A stretch of DNA of 64,000 nucleotides, taken from JALYUM01 sp036688685. Its GTDB lineage: Bacteria > Pseudomonadota > Gammaproteobacteria > Burkholderiales > Burkholderiaceae_D. Below the pieces are notes generated by a model. It did no database searches. It was not told the origin of the DNA and saw nothing but the letters and a program-made list of their open reading frames with translations. A program made the translations under genes and the position numbers. The first letter of the stretch is position 1. Each line of letters begins with the position of its first letter. Shown here in pieces: positions 1 to 7,938 of this stretch. The stretch is taken from NCBI RefSeq assembly GCF_036688685.1, contig NZ_JAQQPS010000005.1, positions 186,001-250,000 of the forward strand. Direction: 5' to 3'.

Positions 1-204
1 GGCAGAGGAGGGCTTTTGATCATGAAGCGGTTTTGATTGGCGTTAGCCGTGCATTCTACTTTGAAATTTAGTCCAAAGGGCAACGGTTTTAAGAGTCATT
101 CTCATAGGCAACGAATGAGATTTGCCATTGGATAATTGAGCCGTAACAAGGGTCAGATTAAATCAGAATCCGGGCAGTTGATTTCACTGGATAAGCTGAT
201 AAGA
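1..204. other. Left-edge stretch without a recognisable gene
   Basis: I see no convincing coding region, RNA gene or terminator here. Short reading frames exist but have no ribosome binding site and no recognisable product. It is probably the spacer between an unseen upstream gene and the phaA promoter region. Confidence 0.4.
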
Positions 205-245
205 TTGATTTTGATCAAACGCGCATTGACGCTGAAACCTATGAT
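205..245 (+). promoter_or_regulatory. FNR/CRP-type box with class II promoter spacing ahead of phaA
   Basis: Bases 205-218 read TTGAT-TTTG-ATCAA, a perfect match to the FNR-family half-sites with a 4-base spacer. A -10-like TATGAT lies at 240-245. A box centred at 211.5 would sit at -41.5 if transcription starts near 253, which is the standard class II activator position, and the -10 falls where expected. The thiolase start codon is about 76 bases downstream. The match is seen directly; the regulator and the effect are inferred. Confidence 0.55.
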
Positions 246-328
246 TCATCCCTTGCGGTCCCATGCAGCGGGCCGCGTGGACGCGTGCAGCGCAACCCCC
301 TGGCCAGGCCAGGATTTTGGAGATACAC

Positions 329-1507
329 ATGGAAGATGTCGTAATCGTCGCCGCCGGCCGCACGGCCGTTGGCAAATTTGGTGGCACCCTGTCAAAAATT
401 CCCGCAGCAGACCTTGGCGCGCATGTCATCAAGAACCTGCTCGCGCAAATCGGCCTCGATCCGGCCAGCATCAATGAAGTCATCATGGGGCAAGTCCTCA
501 CTGCCGGCAACGGCCAGAATCCGGCGCGCCAGGCTGTCATCAAGGCCGGCTTGCCGGACATGGTCCCGGCCTTCACTGTCGGCAAAGTCTGCGGCAGCGG
601 CCTGAAAGCCACCCATCTGGCCGCGCAAGCCATCAAATGCGGCGATGCCGACATCATCGTCGCCGGCGGCATGGAAAACATGAGCGCATCACCGCACGTG
701 CTCAATGGTTCGCGCGACGGTTTCCGCATGGGCGACGCCAAGCTGGTCGACACCATGATCGTCGACGGCCTGTGGGATGTGTATAACCAGTACCACATGG
801 GTGTCACCGCCGAAAACGTTGCCAGGAAATTCGACATTTCGCGCGCGGCGCAGGACGAATTCGCACTGCACTCGCAACAGAAAGCCGAAGCTGCCCATAA
901 AGAAGGCAAGTTCAAGGACGAAATCATTCCGCTGGAAATTCCGTCGAAGAAGGGCACTGTCGTGTTCGATACCGACGAATATCCGAAACACGGCAGCACG
1001 CTCGAAGCGCTGGCCAGCTTGCGTCCGGCGTTCAATAAGGAAGGCAGCGTCACCGCCGGCAATGCATCGGGCCTGAACGACGGCGCCGCCGCCGTCATCA
1101 TGATGTCCGCCTCGAAAGCCAAGGAACTCGGCTTGAAACCGCTGGCGCGCATCAAGGCCTATGCATCGTCGGGCCTGGACCCGGCCATCATGGGCATGGG
1201 CCCGGTGTCCGCTACGCGCCTGTGCCTGCAAAAAGCCGGCTGGACGCATGAAGACGTCGACCTGATGGAAATTAACGAAGCGTTTGCCGCACAAGCGCTC
1301 GCCGTCAACAAGGAAATGGGCTGGGATACCAGCAAGATCAACGTGAATGGCGGCGCCATTGCGCTGGGCCACCCGATCGGCGCATCTGGCGCGCGCGTGC
1401 TGGTGACCTTGCTGCATGAAATGGTGCGGCGCGATGCCAAGCGTGGCTTGGCCAGCCTGTGCATTGGCGGCGGCATGGGCGTAGCGCTGGCGGTCGAGCG
1501 CGACTGA
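329..1507 (+). CDS. phaA: Acetyl-CoA C-acetyltransferase (beta-ketothiolase)
   Basis: Cytosolic thiolase that condenses two acetyl-CoA into acetoacetyl-CoA, the first step toward 3-hydroxybutyrate/PHB. The 392-residue length is the usual thiolase II length. The nucleophile Cys88 lies in the motif KVCGSG, the catalytic His in GHPIGASGAR, and the second Cys in the C-terminal CIGGGMG motif. The ATG at 329 was chosen over an in-frame ATG at 263 because the protein then begins MEDVVIVAAGRT as thiolases do, and a GGAGA sits upstream. An acetoacetyl-CoA reductase follows 52 bases downstream, so the pair is probably one operon. No PHA synthase is visible. A housekeeping role in ketone or fatty-acid metabolism is also possible. 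Confidence 0.95.
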   Translation: MEDVVIVAAGRTAVGKFGGTLSKIPAADLGAHVIKNLLAQIGLDPASINEVIMGQVLTAGNGQNPARQAVIKAGLPDMVPAFTVGKVCGSGLKATHLAAQAIKCGDADIIVAGGMENMSASPHVLNGSRDGFRMGDAKLVDTMIVDGLWDVYNQYHMGVTAENVARKFDISRAAQDEFALHSQQKAEAAHKEGKFKDEIIPLEIPSKKGTVVFDTDEYPKHGSTLEALASLRPAFNKEGSVTAGNASGLNDGAAAVIMMSASKAKELGLKPLARIKAYASSGLDPAIMGMGPVSATRLCLQKAGWTHEDVDLMEINEAFAAQALAVNKEMGWDTSKINVNGGAIALGHPIGASGARVLVTLLHEMVRRDAKRGLASLCIGGGMGVALAVERD

Positions 1508-1559
1508 TTCGAGCAGGGCGAGCAGCAACAAGGAAATCACATAAAAAGGGGAGATGACA

Positions 1560-2300
1560 ATGGCCAGAGTTGCATTGGTTACCGGCGGGATGGGCGGATT
1601 GGGTGAGGCAGTTTGTATCAAACTGGCAGCGTTGGGTTACCGGGTCGTGACGACCTATTCGCCTGGCAACAAGAAGGTCGATGGCTGGCTGGCTTCCACC
1701 AAGGACATGGGCTTTGACTTCAAGGCCTATGAATGCGATGTGTCCGATTACGATTCAGCGCAAGCATGCGTCACCAAAATCGAGCAGGAAGTCGGTCCGG
1801 TGGACGTGCTGGTGAACAACGCCGGCATCACGCGTGACATGACCTTCAAAAAGATGGATAAAGTCAGCTGGGACGCCGTGATGGGCACCAACCTCGACTC
1901 GGTGTTCAACATGACCAAGCCGGTGTGCGACGGCATGGTCGAGCGCGGCTGGGGCCGGATCATCAACATCTCCTCCGTCAATGGCCAGAAGGGCGCCTTC
2001 GGCCAAACCAATTACTCCGCCGCCAAAGCCGGCATGCACGGTTTCACCAAGGCGCTGGCGCTGGAAGTGGCCCGCAAGGGTGTCACCGTGAACACCATTT
2101 CGCCAGGTTACATCGGCACCAAGATGGTGATGGAGATTCCAACCGACGTATTGGAAAGCAAAATCATTCCGCAAATTCCCATGGCGCGACTGGGCAAGCC
2201 GGAAGAAGTCGCAGGCCTGGTGGCTTACCTGTCGTCCGACGAAGCCGCCTTCGTCACCGGCGCAAATATCGCCATCAATGGCGGTCAGCACATGTCGTAA
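1560..2300 (+). CDS. phaB: Acetoacetyl-CoA reductase (NADPH, SDR family)
   Basis: Short-chain dehydrogenase reducing acetoacetyl-CoA to (R)-3-hydroxybutyryl-CoA, the PHB monomer precursor. The N-terminal Rossmann motif is TGGMGGLG. The catalytic set is Ser138/139 in NISSV, Tyr152 and Lys156 in YSAAK. Family markers NNAGITRD, the NGQKG stretch and the ending GGQHMS match PhaB closely. Two in-frame ATGs lie at 1554 and 1560. The GGGGAG Shine-Dalgarno directly abuts 1554 but is 6 bases from 1560, and starting at 1560 gives 246 residues, the usual PhaB length. It is followed by a strong terminator, which closes the phaAB transcript. Confidence 0.95.
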   Translation: MARVALVTGGMGGLGEAVCIKLAALGYRVVTTYSPGNKKVDGWLASTKDMGFDFKAYECDVSDYDSAQACVTKIEQEVGPVDVLVNNAGITRDMTFKKMDKVSWDAVMGTNLDSVFNMTKPVCDGMVERGWGRIINISSVNGQKGAFGQTNYSAAKAGMHGFTKALALEVARKGVTVNTISPGYIGTKMVMEIPTDVLESKIIPQIPMARLGKPEEVAGLVAYLSSDEAAFVTGANIAINGGQHMS

Positions 2301-2341
2301 ATAAAATTGGTCAGCCGCATACTGCTGGCGGCATCTGGAAC

Positions 2342-2367
2342 CACCCCTCTCGCAGGGGTGTTTTTTT
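2342..2367 (+). terminator. Rho-independent terminator of phaAB
   Basis: A 7-bp stem CACCCCT/AGGGGTG with a 5-base loop is followed by seven T. It lies 41 bases after the phaB stop codon. Confidence 0.9.
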
Positions 2368-2407
2368 GCCTGCTGCCGGCCTGACTCAGTGCCTTGCAAT
2401 GGCAAAA

Positions 2408-2423
2408 AGGCAATAGTGTTGCA
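2408..2423 (+). promoter_or_regulatory. Candidate sigma-54 promoter ahead of the MBOAT gene
   Basis: The sequence AGGCAATAGTGTTGCA carries GGCA and TTGCA with the invariant GG and GC exactly 12 bases apart, as in the -24/-12 consensus TGGCACG-N4-TTGCW (9 of 12 defined positions). A start near 2434 would give a leader of about 145 bases. The window also encodes an NtrC-type regulator (PrsR) with an intact GAFTGA loop. It was found by eye, so a chance match is possible. Confidence 0.4.
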
Positions 2424-2578
2424 TTTGTGCCATAAACATCCCTTTCTTTGGACACGAGACGTTCGCAAGAATATTTTCCCCGTAAAATAATGGCGATTGT
2501 GCAAGTCTTTGCGCTTATACCCATGTCCTGAAGTGGCGGCTTTGTCCGCGCCATCCGGGCGCATTTCAGGGCCTCTGG

Positions 2579-4126
2579 ATGTTATTTAATTCATATGTAT
2601 TTTTGTTGGCGTTTTTGCCAATCACTGCGCTCGGATTTTTCCTGATCGGACGACGTAGCCAGCTGTTTGCCGCTGGCTGGCTGGCCGCGGCGTCACTGTT
2701 TTTTTATGGCTGGTGGGATGTTCGATACCTGCCGCTGCTGTTGGCGTCGATTACCTTCAACTACTGGTGCGCGATGCATCTGCGGCCAAGGCGTCATCCG
2801 CGCGCGAAGCTGCTGCTGGCCTGCGCAATTGGCGCCAACCTCGCCTTGCTGGTGTATTACAAATATGCGGGCTTTTTTGCAGCCAGTTTCAGTGAATTGA
2901 CCGGCAGTCCCCGCATTCTTCTGCAGATCGTCTTGCCGATCGGCATATCGTTTTTCACGTTCACCCAAATCGCCTTTTTGGTCGATACCTATCAGGGCAA
3001 GGTCGTCGAAAGCCGCTTTGTCTATTACCTCCTGTTCGTCACGTATTTCCCCCATTTGATCGCCGGGCCGGTGCTGCACCACAAGGAGATGATGCCGCAG
3101 TTCGCCGACCGGCGTATCTATCGTTTTTCGGCGCGCGAAATGGCAGTCGGTGCCACGATTTTCTGCATCGGTCTGGCAAAAAAGGTACTTATTGCAGACA
3201 ATATCGCGCCTTATGCGTCGCCCTTGTTCGAACATCCGGATGCGCCCTCGCTGCTGCTTGCCTGGAGCGGCGTGCTGGCCTATACCTTCCAGCTGTATTT
3301 CGACTTCTCCGGCTATTCCGACATGGCGATCGGCCTGTCGCGCATGTTCGGTGTAAAGCTGCCACTCAATTTCGACTCGCCGTACAAGTCGCAAAACATC
3401 GCCCAGTTCTGGCGCAAATGGCATATGACGCTGTCGCGTTTCCTACGCGACTACTTATATATTCCGCTGGGCGGAAATCGCCATGGCCCGGGGCGCCGTT
3501 ATGCCAACCTGATGGCGACAATGGTGCTGGGCGGACTGTGGCACGGGGCAGGCTGGAATTTTGTCGTATGGGGTTTCCTGCATGGCTTGTACCTTTCCAT
3601 CCACCAGGTGTGGGCCAATGCGGCGAAGGCGCTGCACCTGCCCGTCGATGCAAAGCCATGGAAAGTCATTGCAACCCTGCTCACGTTTATCGCCGTTTGC
3701 ATCGCCTGGGTGTTTTTCCGCGCGCAGGACATGGCCACAGCATTGACGATTCTGCGCGGCATGCACGGCGGTTTTGGTGTCGCCCTCCCTGATTCGGTCA
3801 TGCATGGCTTGCACGCGGTCCAACCACTGTTGGCACGCATGGGTGTGTCCAGTTACCTGGGCGGTGGTTCTGTGTTCATCGAGGCGTGGGGCTGGATCGC
3901 GTTCGCAGCCTTGATCGCGTTTCTGTTTCCCAACACGCAGGAAATTGTGCGCCGATACGAGCCTGCACTTGACTTCGTCCCTGGCGCCGGCAATCTGTCT
4001 GGCCGTCTCGGTCGCGCGCTGGTCTGGGCGCCGACGCGCAAGTGGGCGGTCGCGCTAGGTGTGCTGGCGCTGGCGAGCCTGCTGGCCTTGAATCGCCCGG
4101 CCGATTTCCTGTATTTCCAATTCTAG
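2579..4126 (+). CDS. MBOAT O-acyltransferase (AlgI/DltB-like)
   Basis: Polytopic inner-membrane acyltransferase of 515 residues that, by family knowledge, passes acetyl groups from a cytoplasmic donor across the membrane to a periplasmic partner for polysaccharide O-acetylation. The N-terminus MLFNSYVFLLAF is typical for AlgI-like proteins. The signature FWRKWHMTLSRFLRDYL and the GGLWHG motif with the presumed catalytic His are both present, followed by hydrophobic helices to the C-terminus. The next gene starts 1 base after the stop and encodes an SGNH-like partner, so the two are surely co-transcribed. The pair lies well away from the EPS locus. The acceptor polymer is unknown; cellulose, alginate-like or the window's own EPS are all possible. 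Confidence 0.85.
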   Translation: MLFNSYVFLLAFLPITALGFFLIGRRSQLFAAGWLAAASLFFYGWWDVRYLPLLLASITFNYWCAMHLRPRRHPRAKLLLACAIGANLALLVYYKYAGFFAASFSELTGSPRILLQIVLPIGISFFTFTQIAFLVDTYQGKVVESRFVYYLLFVTYFPHLIAGPVLHHKEMMPQFADRRIYRFSAREMAVGATIFCIGLAKKVLIADNIAPYASPLFEHPDAPSLLLAWSGVLAYTFQLYFDFSGYSDMAIGLSRMFGVKLPLNFDSPYKSQNIAQFWRKWHMTLSRFLRDYLYIPLGGNRHGPGRRYANLMATMVLGGLWHGAGWNFVVWGFLHGLYLSIHQVWANAAKALHLPVDAKPWKVIATLLTFIAVCIAWVFFRAQDMATALTILRGMHGGFGVALPDSVMHGLHAVQPLLARMGVSSYLGGGSVFIEAWGWIAFAALIAFLFPNTQEIVRRYEPALDFVPGAGNLSGRLGRALVWAPTRKWAVALGVLALASLLALNRPADFLYFQF

Positions 4127-4127
4127 A

Positions 4128-5363
4128 ATGAAGGCCAGCGTGAGCGATTCCTCTCCTGATTTTGCACGCTTCCTGGCGCGATCTGCGCTAGTGCTCCTGT
4201 GTGGCTGCGCCGCCGTGACCACGCTGGTCATCGCGGTCGACCCATATGGCTTGTATGGCGTGGTCGGACCGGGCCGCTTCAGCACGGTCAAGCCAGCGTT
4301 GAATCGTTACCAGGAACAGATCAAACAAGTGCGTGCCGTGCAGGCGCGTCCCAATTTCGTCATCCTGGGAAATTCGCGTGCGGAGATTGGCCTCGACCCC
4401 AAAGCCAGTGCTTTCCAGGCCGTGGGCGGACAGGGCTACAACCTTGCCATCGCCGGCACCGGGATTGGCACCTCGGTTCGCCAGCTGGCGCAATTGCAGG
4501 CCGCAGGCATCGAACCGAAAACAGTGATCATCGGTGTCGAGTTTCTCGATTTCCTCCCCAGTGCGACGGCGCCGCCCGTCGTGTCGGCATTACCGGAGCC
4601 GGCGCCCGCGGCGGTGCCGTCCGGCCCCGTATTCTGGCAGTTTGACGCCTTGTTTTCGCTCGCCTCGGTGAAGGAGGCCTTGCGTACCCTGCGCATCCAG
4701 CATGATGAGGAAGCGGCCACGATCGATCCGGATGGGTTCAATCCCCTGAAGGAGTATCGTGCCTATGTGCGCAACGACGGCTACGCGAAAATTTTCGCGC
4801 AGCGCGCCCAGGAAAACGCGCGTGCGTTTCAGCGTAAATCGACGACGGCGCTCAATCCTGCCGATGTGAAGCGCTTGCAGGCACTTCTGGCAACGGCCAC
4901 GGCCATGCGTGCCGACGTCAAACTGGTCATTTATCCCTACCACGCACAAATCCTCGCGTTGTTTGAGGCTGCCGGGCTGTGGCCGCAGTTCGAAGCATGG
5001 AAGCACGTGGTGGTGGCGGTCGTCGCGAAGGCACAGCGCGATCATCCTGATGCAAAGATTGCCCTGTTCGATTTCAGCGGCTTTGGCGCTTACAACTGCG
5101 AGGCCGTTCCCGACGCTGGCGACGCCGGCGCGTCAACCAAGTGGTATTGGGAGGGCGGCCATTTCAAGAAGCAACTTGGCGATATCGTCCTGGCACGTGT
5201 CATGTCAGCGCAGGGACCAGCCCTCCAGCAAGCCGCTTTCGGGTTCAAACTTGACCAGGCAAGCGAGCTGGACAATGTTGCGCGTATTGCGGCAGAGCGG
5301 AACGCATGTGCCGCCGCCCATCCTGCCACGTTTGAATCGGCACGCAGGCTCATTTCCGGGTAG
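4128..5363 (+). CDS. Periplasmic SGNH-like protein, partner of the MBOAT acyltransferase
   Basis: A 411-residue protein with one N-terminal membrane segment (about residues 18-38) and a large periplasmic part. The block I-like motif GNSRAEIG (about residue 82) and a C-terminal W-x-GGHF region resemble the Ser and Asp/His blocks of SGNH/AlgJ-AlgX-type acetyltransferases. It starts one base after the MBOAT stop codon, and MBOAT-SGNH pairs commonly act together in polysaccharide O-acetylation. I infer it receives the acyl group from the MBOAT protein and attaches it to the polymer. Sequence similarity to characterised AlgJ/AlgX is not obvious by eye beyond these motifs. Confidence 0.65.
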   Translation: MKASVSDSSPDFARFLARSALVLLCGCAAVTTLVIAVDPYGLYGVVGPGRFSTVKPALNRYQEQIKQVRAVQARPNFVILGNSRAEIGLDPKASAFQAVGGQGYNLAIAGTGIGTSVRQLAQLQAAGIEPKTVIIGVEFLDFLPSATAPPVVSALPEPAPAAVPSGPVFWQFDALFSLASVKEALRTLRIQHDEEAATIDPDGFNPLKEYRAYVRNDGYAKIFAQRAQENARAFQRKSTTALNPADVKRLQALLATATAMRADVKLVIYPYHAQILALFEAAGLWPQFEAWKHVVVAVVAKAQRDHPDAKIALFDFSGFGAYNCEAVPDAGDAGASTKWYWEGGHFKKQLGDIVLARVMSAQGPALQQAAFGFKLDQASELDNVARIAAERNACAAAHPATFESARRLISG

Positions 5364-5415
5364 CGCAAGAAGGCTGAGCGCCGGGTGTTGCCGTGCCTGC
5401 GGAGCGTCCGGCTTG

Positions 5416-5835
5416 TCAGGTGGCGCTGCGGCGCTGCCCTTCGACGTAGCCTTTGAAATTGTCCAGGATTGCCTGCCAGCCTACACGTTGCTGCTGTTCC
5501 GAATGGGTCTGCTCGGCATCGAACGACACCGTCACATCAATGCCGTCCGGCATGGCGGCAAAGGTGATGTGGGCCTGCCGGTCGCCGAACGCGTAATCGA
5601 TGCGCTCGTTGGGGATCACGCGCGTATAGGTGCCGGCGAAGTCGAAACCGATGCTGCCATCCTTCGCTTCCATGCGCGACGAGAAGGCGCCGCCTTCACG
5701 CAGGTCGACGGTGGCCGCAGTGGTGTGCCAGTCGGGTGACGCCGCATTCCATTGTTTGATGTCGTCAGGCGAGGTGTAGGCACGCCAGACCGCGTCCATC
5801 GGCGCCGCGACCGTGGTATTGACCGTGATTTTCAT
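5416..5835 (-). CDS. SRPBCC (AHSA1-type) domain protein
   Basis: A 139-residue cytosolic START-like fold protein. The opening MKITVNTTVAAPMDAVWRAY and the central EGGAFSSRMEAKDGS stretch with the downstream TYTRV are typical of the AHSA1/polyketide-cyclase-like group. Members bind hydrophobic ligands and are often stress or co-chaperone-like proteins of unknown substrate. The ATG at 5835 has a GGGAGA ribosome binding site. A longer in-frame extension to 6459 was rejected because it runs antisense through the next gene. The gene converges with the SGNH-like gene, with 52 bases between stops. No specific function can be assigned. Confidence 0.85.
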   Translation of the reverse strand: MKITVNTTVAAPMDAVWRAYTSPDDIKQWNAASPDWHTTAATVDLREGGAFSSRMEAKDGSIGFDFAGTYTRVIPNERIDYAFGDRQAHITFAAMPDGIDVTVSFDAEQTHSEQQQRVGWQAILDNFKGYVEGQRRSAT

Positions 5836-6003
5836 GTGTTCTCCCGATGGTGAGCAATGTAAAGACGATGGCAAGGCTGGGAGCTTACGACATTTTTTGA
5901 TGGCTGGGCGCGCTACAGGCGCCGCGCTGTCGCACATTCTTCTGGCTGCAACTGACCGTACCGGTACGCTACAATCAGCAGCATGATCTCTGAAAGAAGC
6001 ACC

Positions 6004-6960
6004 ATGCCAGCCAGCCCGCTCTGCTTGTTCCCGCCCATCCTCCCCATCCGTCACGGGATGCTGAAAGTCGATGGACGCCATACCCTGTATTGGGAGGAAG
6101 TCGGCAATCCGAACGGCATCCCGGTGCTGTTTCTGCATGGCGGCCCGGGCGCCGGCTTGTCGCCCCAGCACCGGCGCTTTTTCGATTCGCAGGCGTATCG
6201 CATCATCCTGTTCGACCAGCGCGGCGCCGGCAAATCGACGCCGCTGGGTGAGTGGCGCGACAACACGACCGATTTGCTGATCGAGGACATCGAGCGCCTG
6301 CGCGTCAAATTCGCCATCGACCAGTGGCTGATCTTCGGCGGCTCGTGGGGCTCGACGCTGGCGCTGGCCTACGGTGAAGCGCATCCGCAGCGCTGCCTCG
6401 GCTTCGTGCTGCGCGGGATTTTTCTGTGCACGCAGGCCGAGATCGACTTTTTCCTGCACGGCGTGCGCTGGTTTTACCCTGAGCTGTACGCCGATTTCAT
6501 CGCGCCCATCCCCATGGCCGAGCGCGCTGATCTGTTAAACGCGTACGCGCGCCGCCTGTTGTGCGACGACCCGGCCGTCTACTGGCCGGCCGCGCGCGCG
6601 TGGAGCCGCTTCGAAGGGCGGCGCGTGTTCCTGCTGCCGCAGCCGGAAGAGAAGTCGTCCGATACGCTCGACCTGGGCGTAGGCCGCCTCGAATCGCACT
6701 ACATGGCCAATGGCGCATTTTTGTCCGAAGACCAGCTGGTACGCAATGTGGGGCGCATCGCCCACTTGCCGGCCGTGATCGTGCAGGGCCGCTACGACGT
6801 GATCTGCCCGCCGTTGTCGGCCTGGCGCCTGCATCAGGCCTGGCCCGGTTCGCACCTCGACATGGTCCCCGATGCCGGCCACGGCGCCCTCGAGGCCGGC
6901 ATCGCCGCGGCACTGGTGCGCGCTACCGAACAATTCAAGCGCACGCGCAGTTTTGATTGA
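6004..6960 (+). CDS. pip: Proline iminopeptidase
   Basis: Alpha/beta-hydrolase of the S33 family that releases N-terminal proline from peptides, probably cytosolic. The oxyanion motif HGGPGAGLS, the DQRGAGKSTP motif and the nucleophile elbow GGSWGSTLAL are all present. The catalytic Asp is likely in RYDVICPP and the His in DAGHGALE near the C-terminus. With the ATG at 6004 the product has 318 residues, as usual for the family. An ATG at 5983 is in frame, but a TACAAT -10-like element at 5970-5975 would put transcription start at or after it, which favours 6004. It is a single gene followed by a DUF2721 gene. Confidence 0.93.
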   Translation: MPASPLCLFPPILPIRHGMLKVDGRHTLYWEEVGNPNGIPVLFLHGGPGAGLSPQHRRFFDSQAYRIILFDQRGAGKSTPLGEWRDNTTDLLIEDIERLRVKFAIDQWLIFGGSWGSTLALAYGEAHPQRCLGFVLRGIFLCTQAEIDFFLHGVRWFYPELYADFIAPIPMAERADLLNAYARRLLCDDPAVYWPAARAWSRFEGRRVFLLPQPEEKSSDTLDLGVGRLESHYMANGAFLSEDQLVRNVGRIAHLPAVIVQGRYDVICPPLSAWRLHQAWPGSHLDMVPDAGHGALEAGIAAALVRATEQFKRTRSFD

Positions 6961-7007
6961 ACGACCCCGACTGCTACACTAGCGACACAACAACGACATC
7001 ACTGCCT

Positions 7008-7454
7008 ATGAACATTCAAGTGAGCGATATCGGCCACATCATTCAGCTGGCCATCGCCCCGGTTTTCCTGTTGACCGGCGTGGCGACCAAGCTGTCCGTG
7101 CTGATCAATCGCCTGGCGCGCATCATCGACCGTACCCGAGTGCTGGAAGACCGCCTGCTGGTGGCCAACAACGACCGCTATACACAGGAACTATCCGAGA
7201 TGTACAAGCGCTCGCACCTGATCAATTATGCGATCACCTGCAGCACCGCGTGCGGCTTGTTGATCTGCCTGGTCATTGCGATGCTGTTCATCGGCGACAC
7301 CCTGAACCTCAAGCTGGACCGGTACATTGCGCTGTTTTTCGTGGTGGCCATGCTGGCGCTGATCAGCAGCTTTGTGCTGTTCCTGCTCGAGATCCGCATC
7401 GCCGCCCGCCACATGCGCTTGCGCCACCTGAACAGCTTGCCGAACCAGCATTAA
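7008..7454 (+). CDS. DUF2721 family membrane protein
   Basis: A 148-residue inner-membrane protein with a hydrophobic helix near residues 10-30 and two more at roughly 80-125. The middle, from about residue 30 to 75, is charged (RLARIIDRTRVLEDR and following). This layout and the opening QVSDIGHIIQLAIAPVFLL match the DUF2721 family, whose function is unknown. The ATG at 7008 is preferred; an upstream TTG at 6957 is in frame but overlaps the preceding gene. The Shine-Dalgarno is weak. It sits between pip and a small hypothetical on the same strand. Confidence 0.85.
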   Translation: MNIQVSDIGHIIQLAIAPVFLLTGVATKLSVLINRLARIIDRTRVLEDRLLVANNDRYTQELSEMYKRSHLINYAITCSTACGLLICLVIAMLFIGDTLNLKLDRYIALFFVVAMLALISSFVLFLLEIRIAARHMRLRHLNSLPNQH

Positions 7455-7485
7455 CTGCGCATTACTTTATCGAATCGAGCTGCAT

Positions 7486-7938
7486 ATGCATGACTACCAA
7501 CGTCCTCCGACCCTGTATCGCTATGGCCGCCGCGCCGACCTCGAGCAGGCCTTGGCCAGCGGCCAGCTGCGCCTGATTCCGGCCAACCGCTGCCTGACGT
7601 TTTCGCTCTCGCAAGCGTGGGACAAGGATTTGTTCGAGGTGTTCGATGCCGATGCCTGCCTCGTCATCCACAACACGGAAGAATTCGGCGAGCGCCTGCA
7701 CAAAGCGGTGCAGCGCACCTTGCCGAACTGGGCCGGCATCGACGGCGCCGTCGAATATGGCGTGCGCGCCGCGCTGGGCGCGGCGTTCACCAAAACCAGC
7801 GCCGAAGCGCATGAGCAGGAGTGGCAATTTGCCTGGCGCTCGCTGTCGCCGCAAGCGACCCTGAATCCCGTCACGGTGCGCATCGGCAGCCTGGAGCAGT
7901 ATGCCGAACTGCGCGCGCCCGACAGTTATTCGTCTTAA
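7486..7938 (+). CDS. Hypothetical protein
   Basis: A 150-residue soluble protein without signal peptide or membrane helix. It begins MHDYQRPPTLYRYGRRADLE and has several aromatic and acidic residues. The start YRYG..ADLEQAL..GQLRLIPANRC faintly recalls proteins whose N-terminus reads an incoming ligand through Tyr/Arg (DUF2971-like), but I cannot support that assignment. Codon use matches the neighbours, so it is a real gene. Its stop overlaps the stop of the convergent aspartic-protease-like gene by 4 bases. Confidence 0.7.
   Translation: MHDYQRPPTLYRYGRRADLEQALASGQLRLIPANRCLTFSLSQAWDKDLFEVFDADACLVIHNTEEFGERLHKAVQRTLPNWAGIDGAVEYGVRAALGAAFTKTSAEAHEQEWQFAWRSLSPQATLNPVTVRIGSLEQYAELRAPDSYSS

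Noticed and set aside
184..1155. Long minus-strand reading frame opposite phaA
   Set aside because: It is the high-GC shadow of the thiolase gene, with no ribosome binding site and no recognisable domain.
5836..6459. N-terminal extension of the SRPBCC protein
   Set aside because: It runs antisense through the proline iminopeptidase gene, and the ATG at 5835 has a good ribosome binding site.
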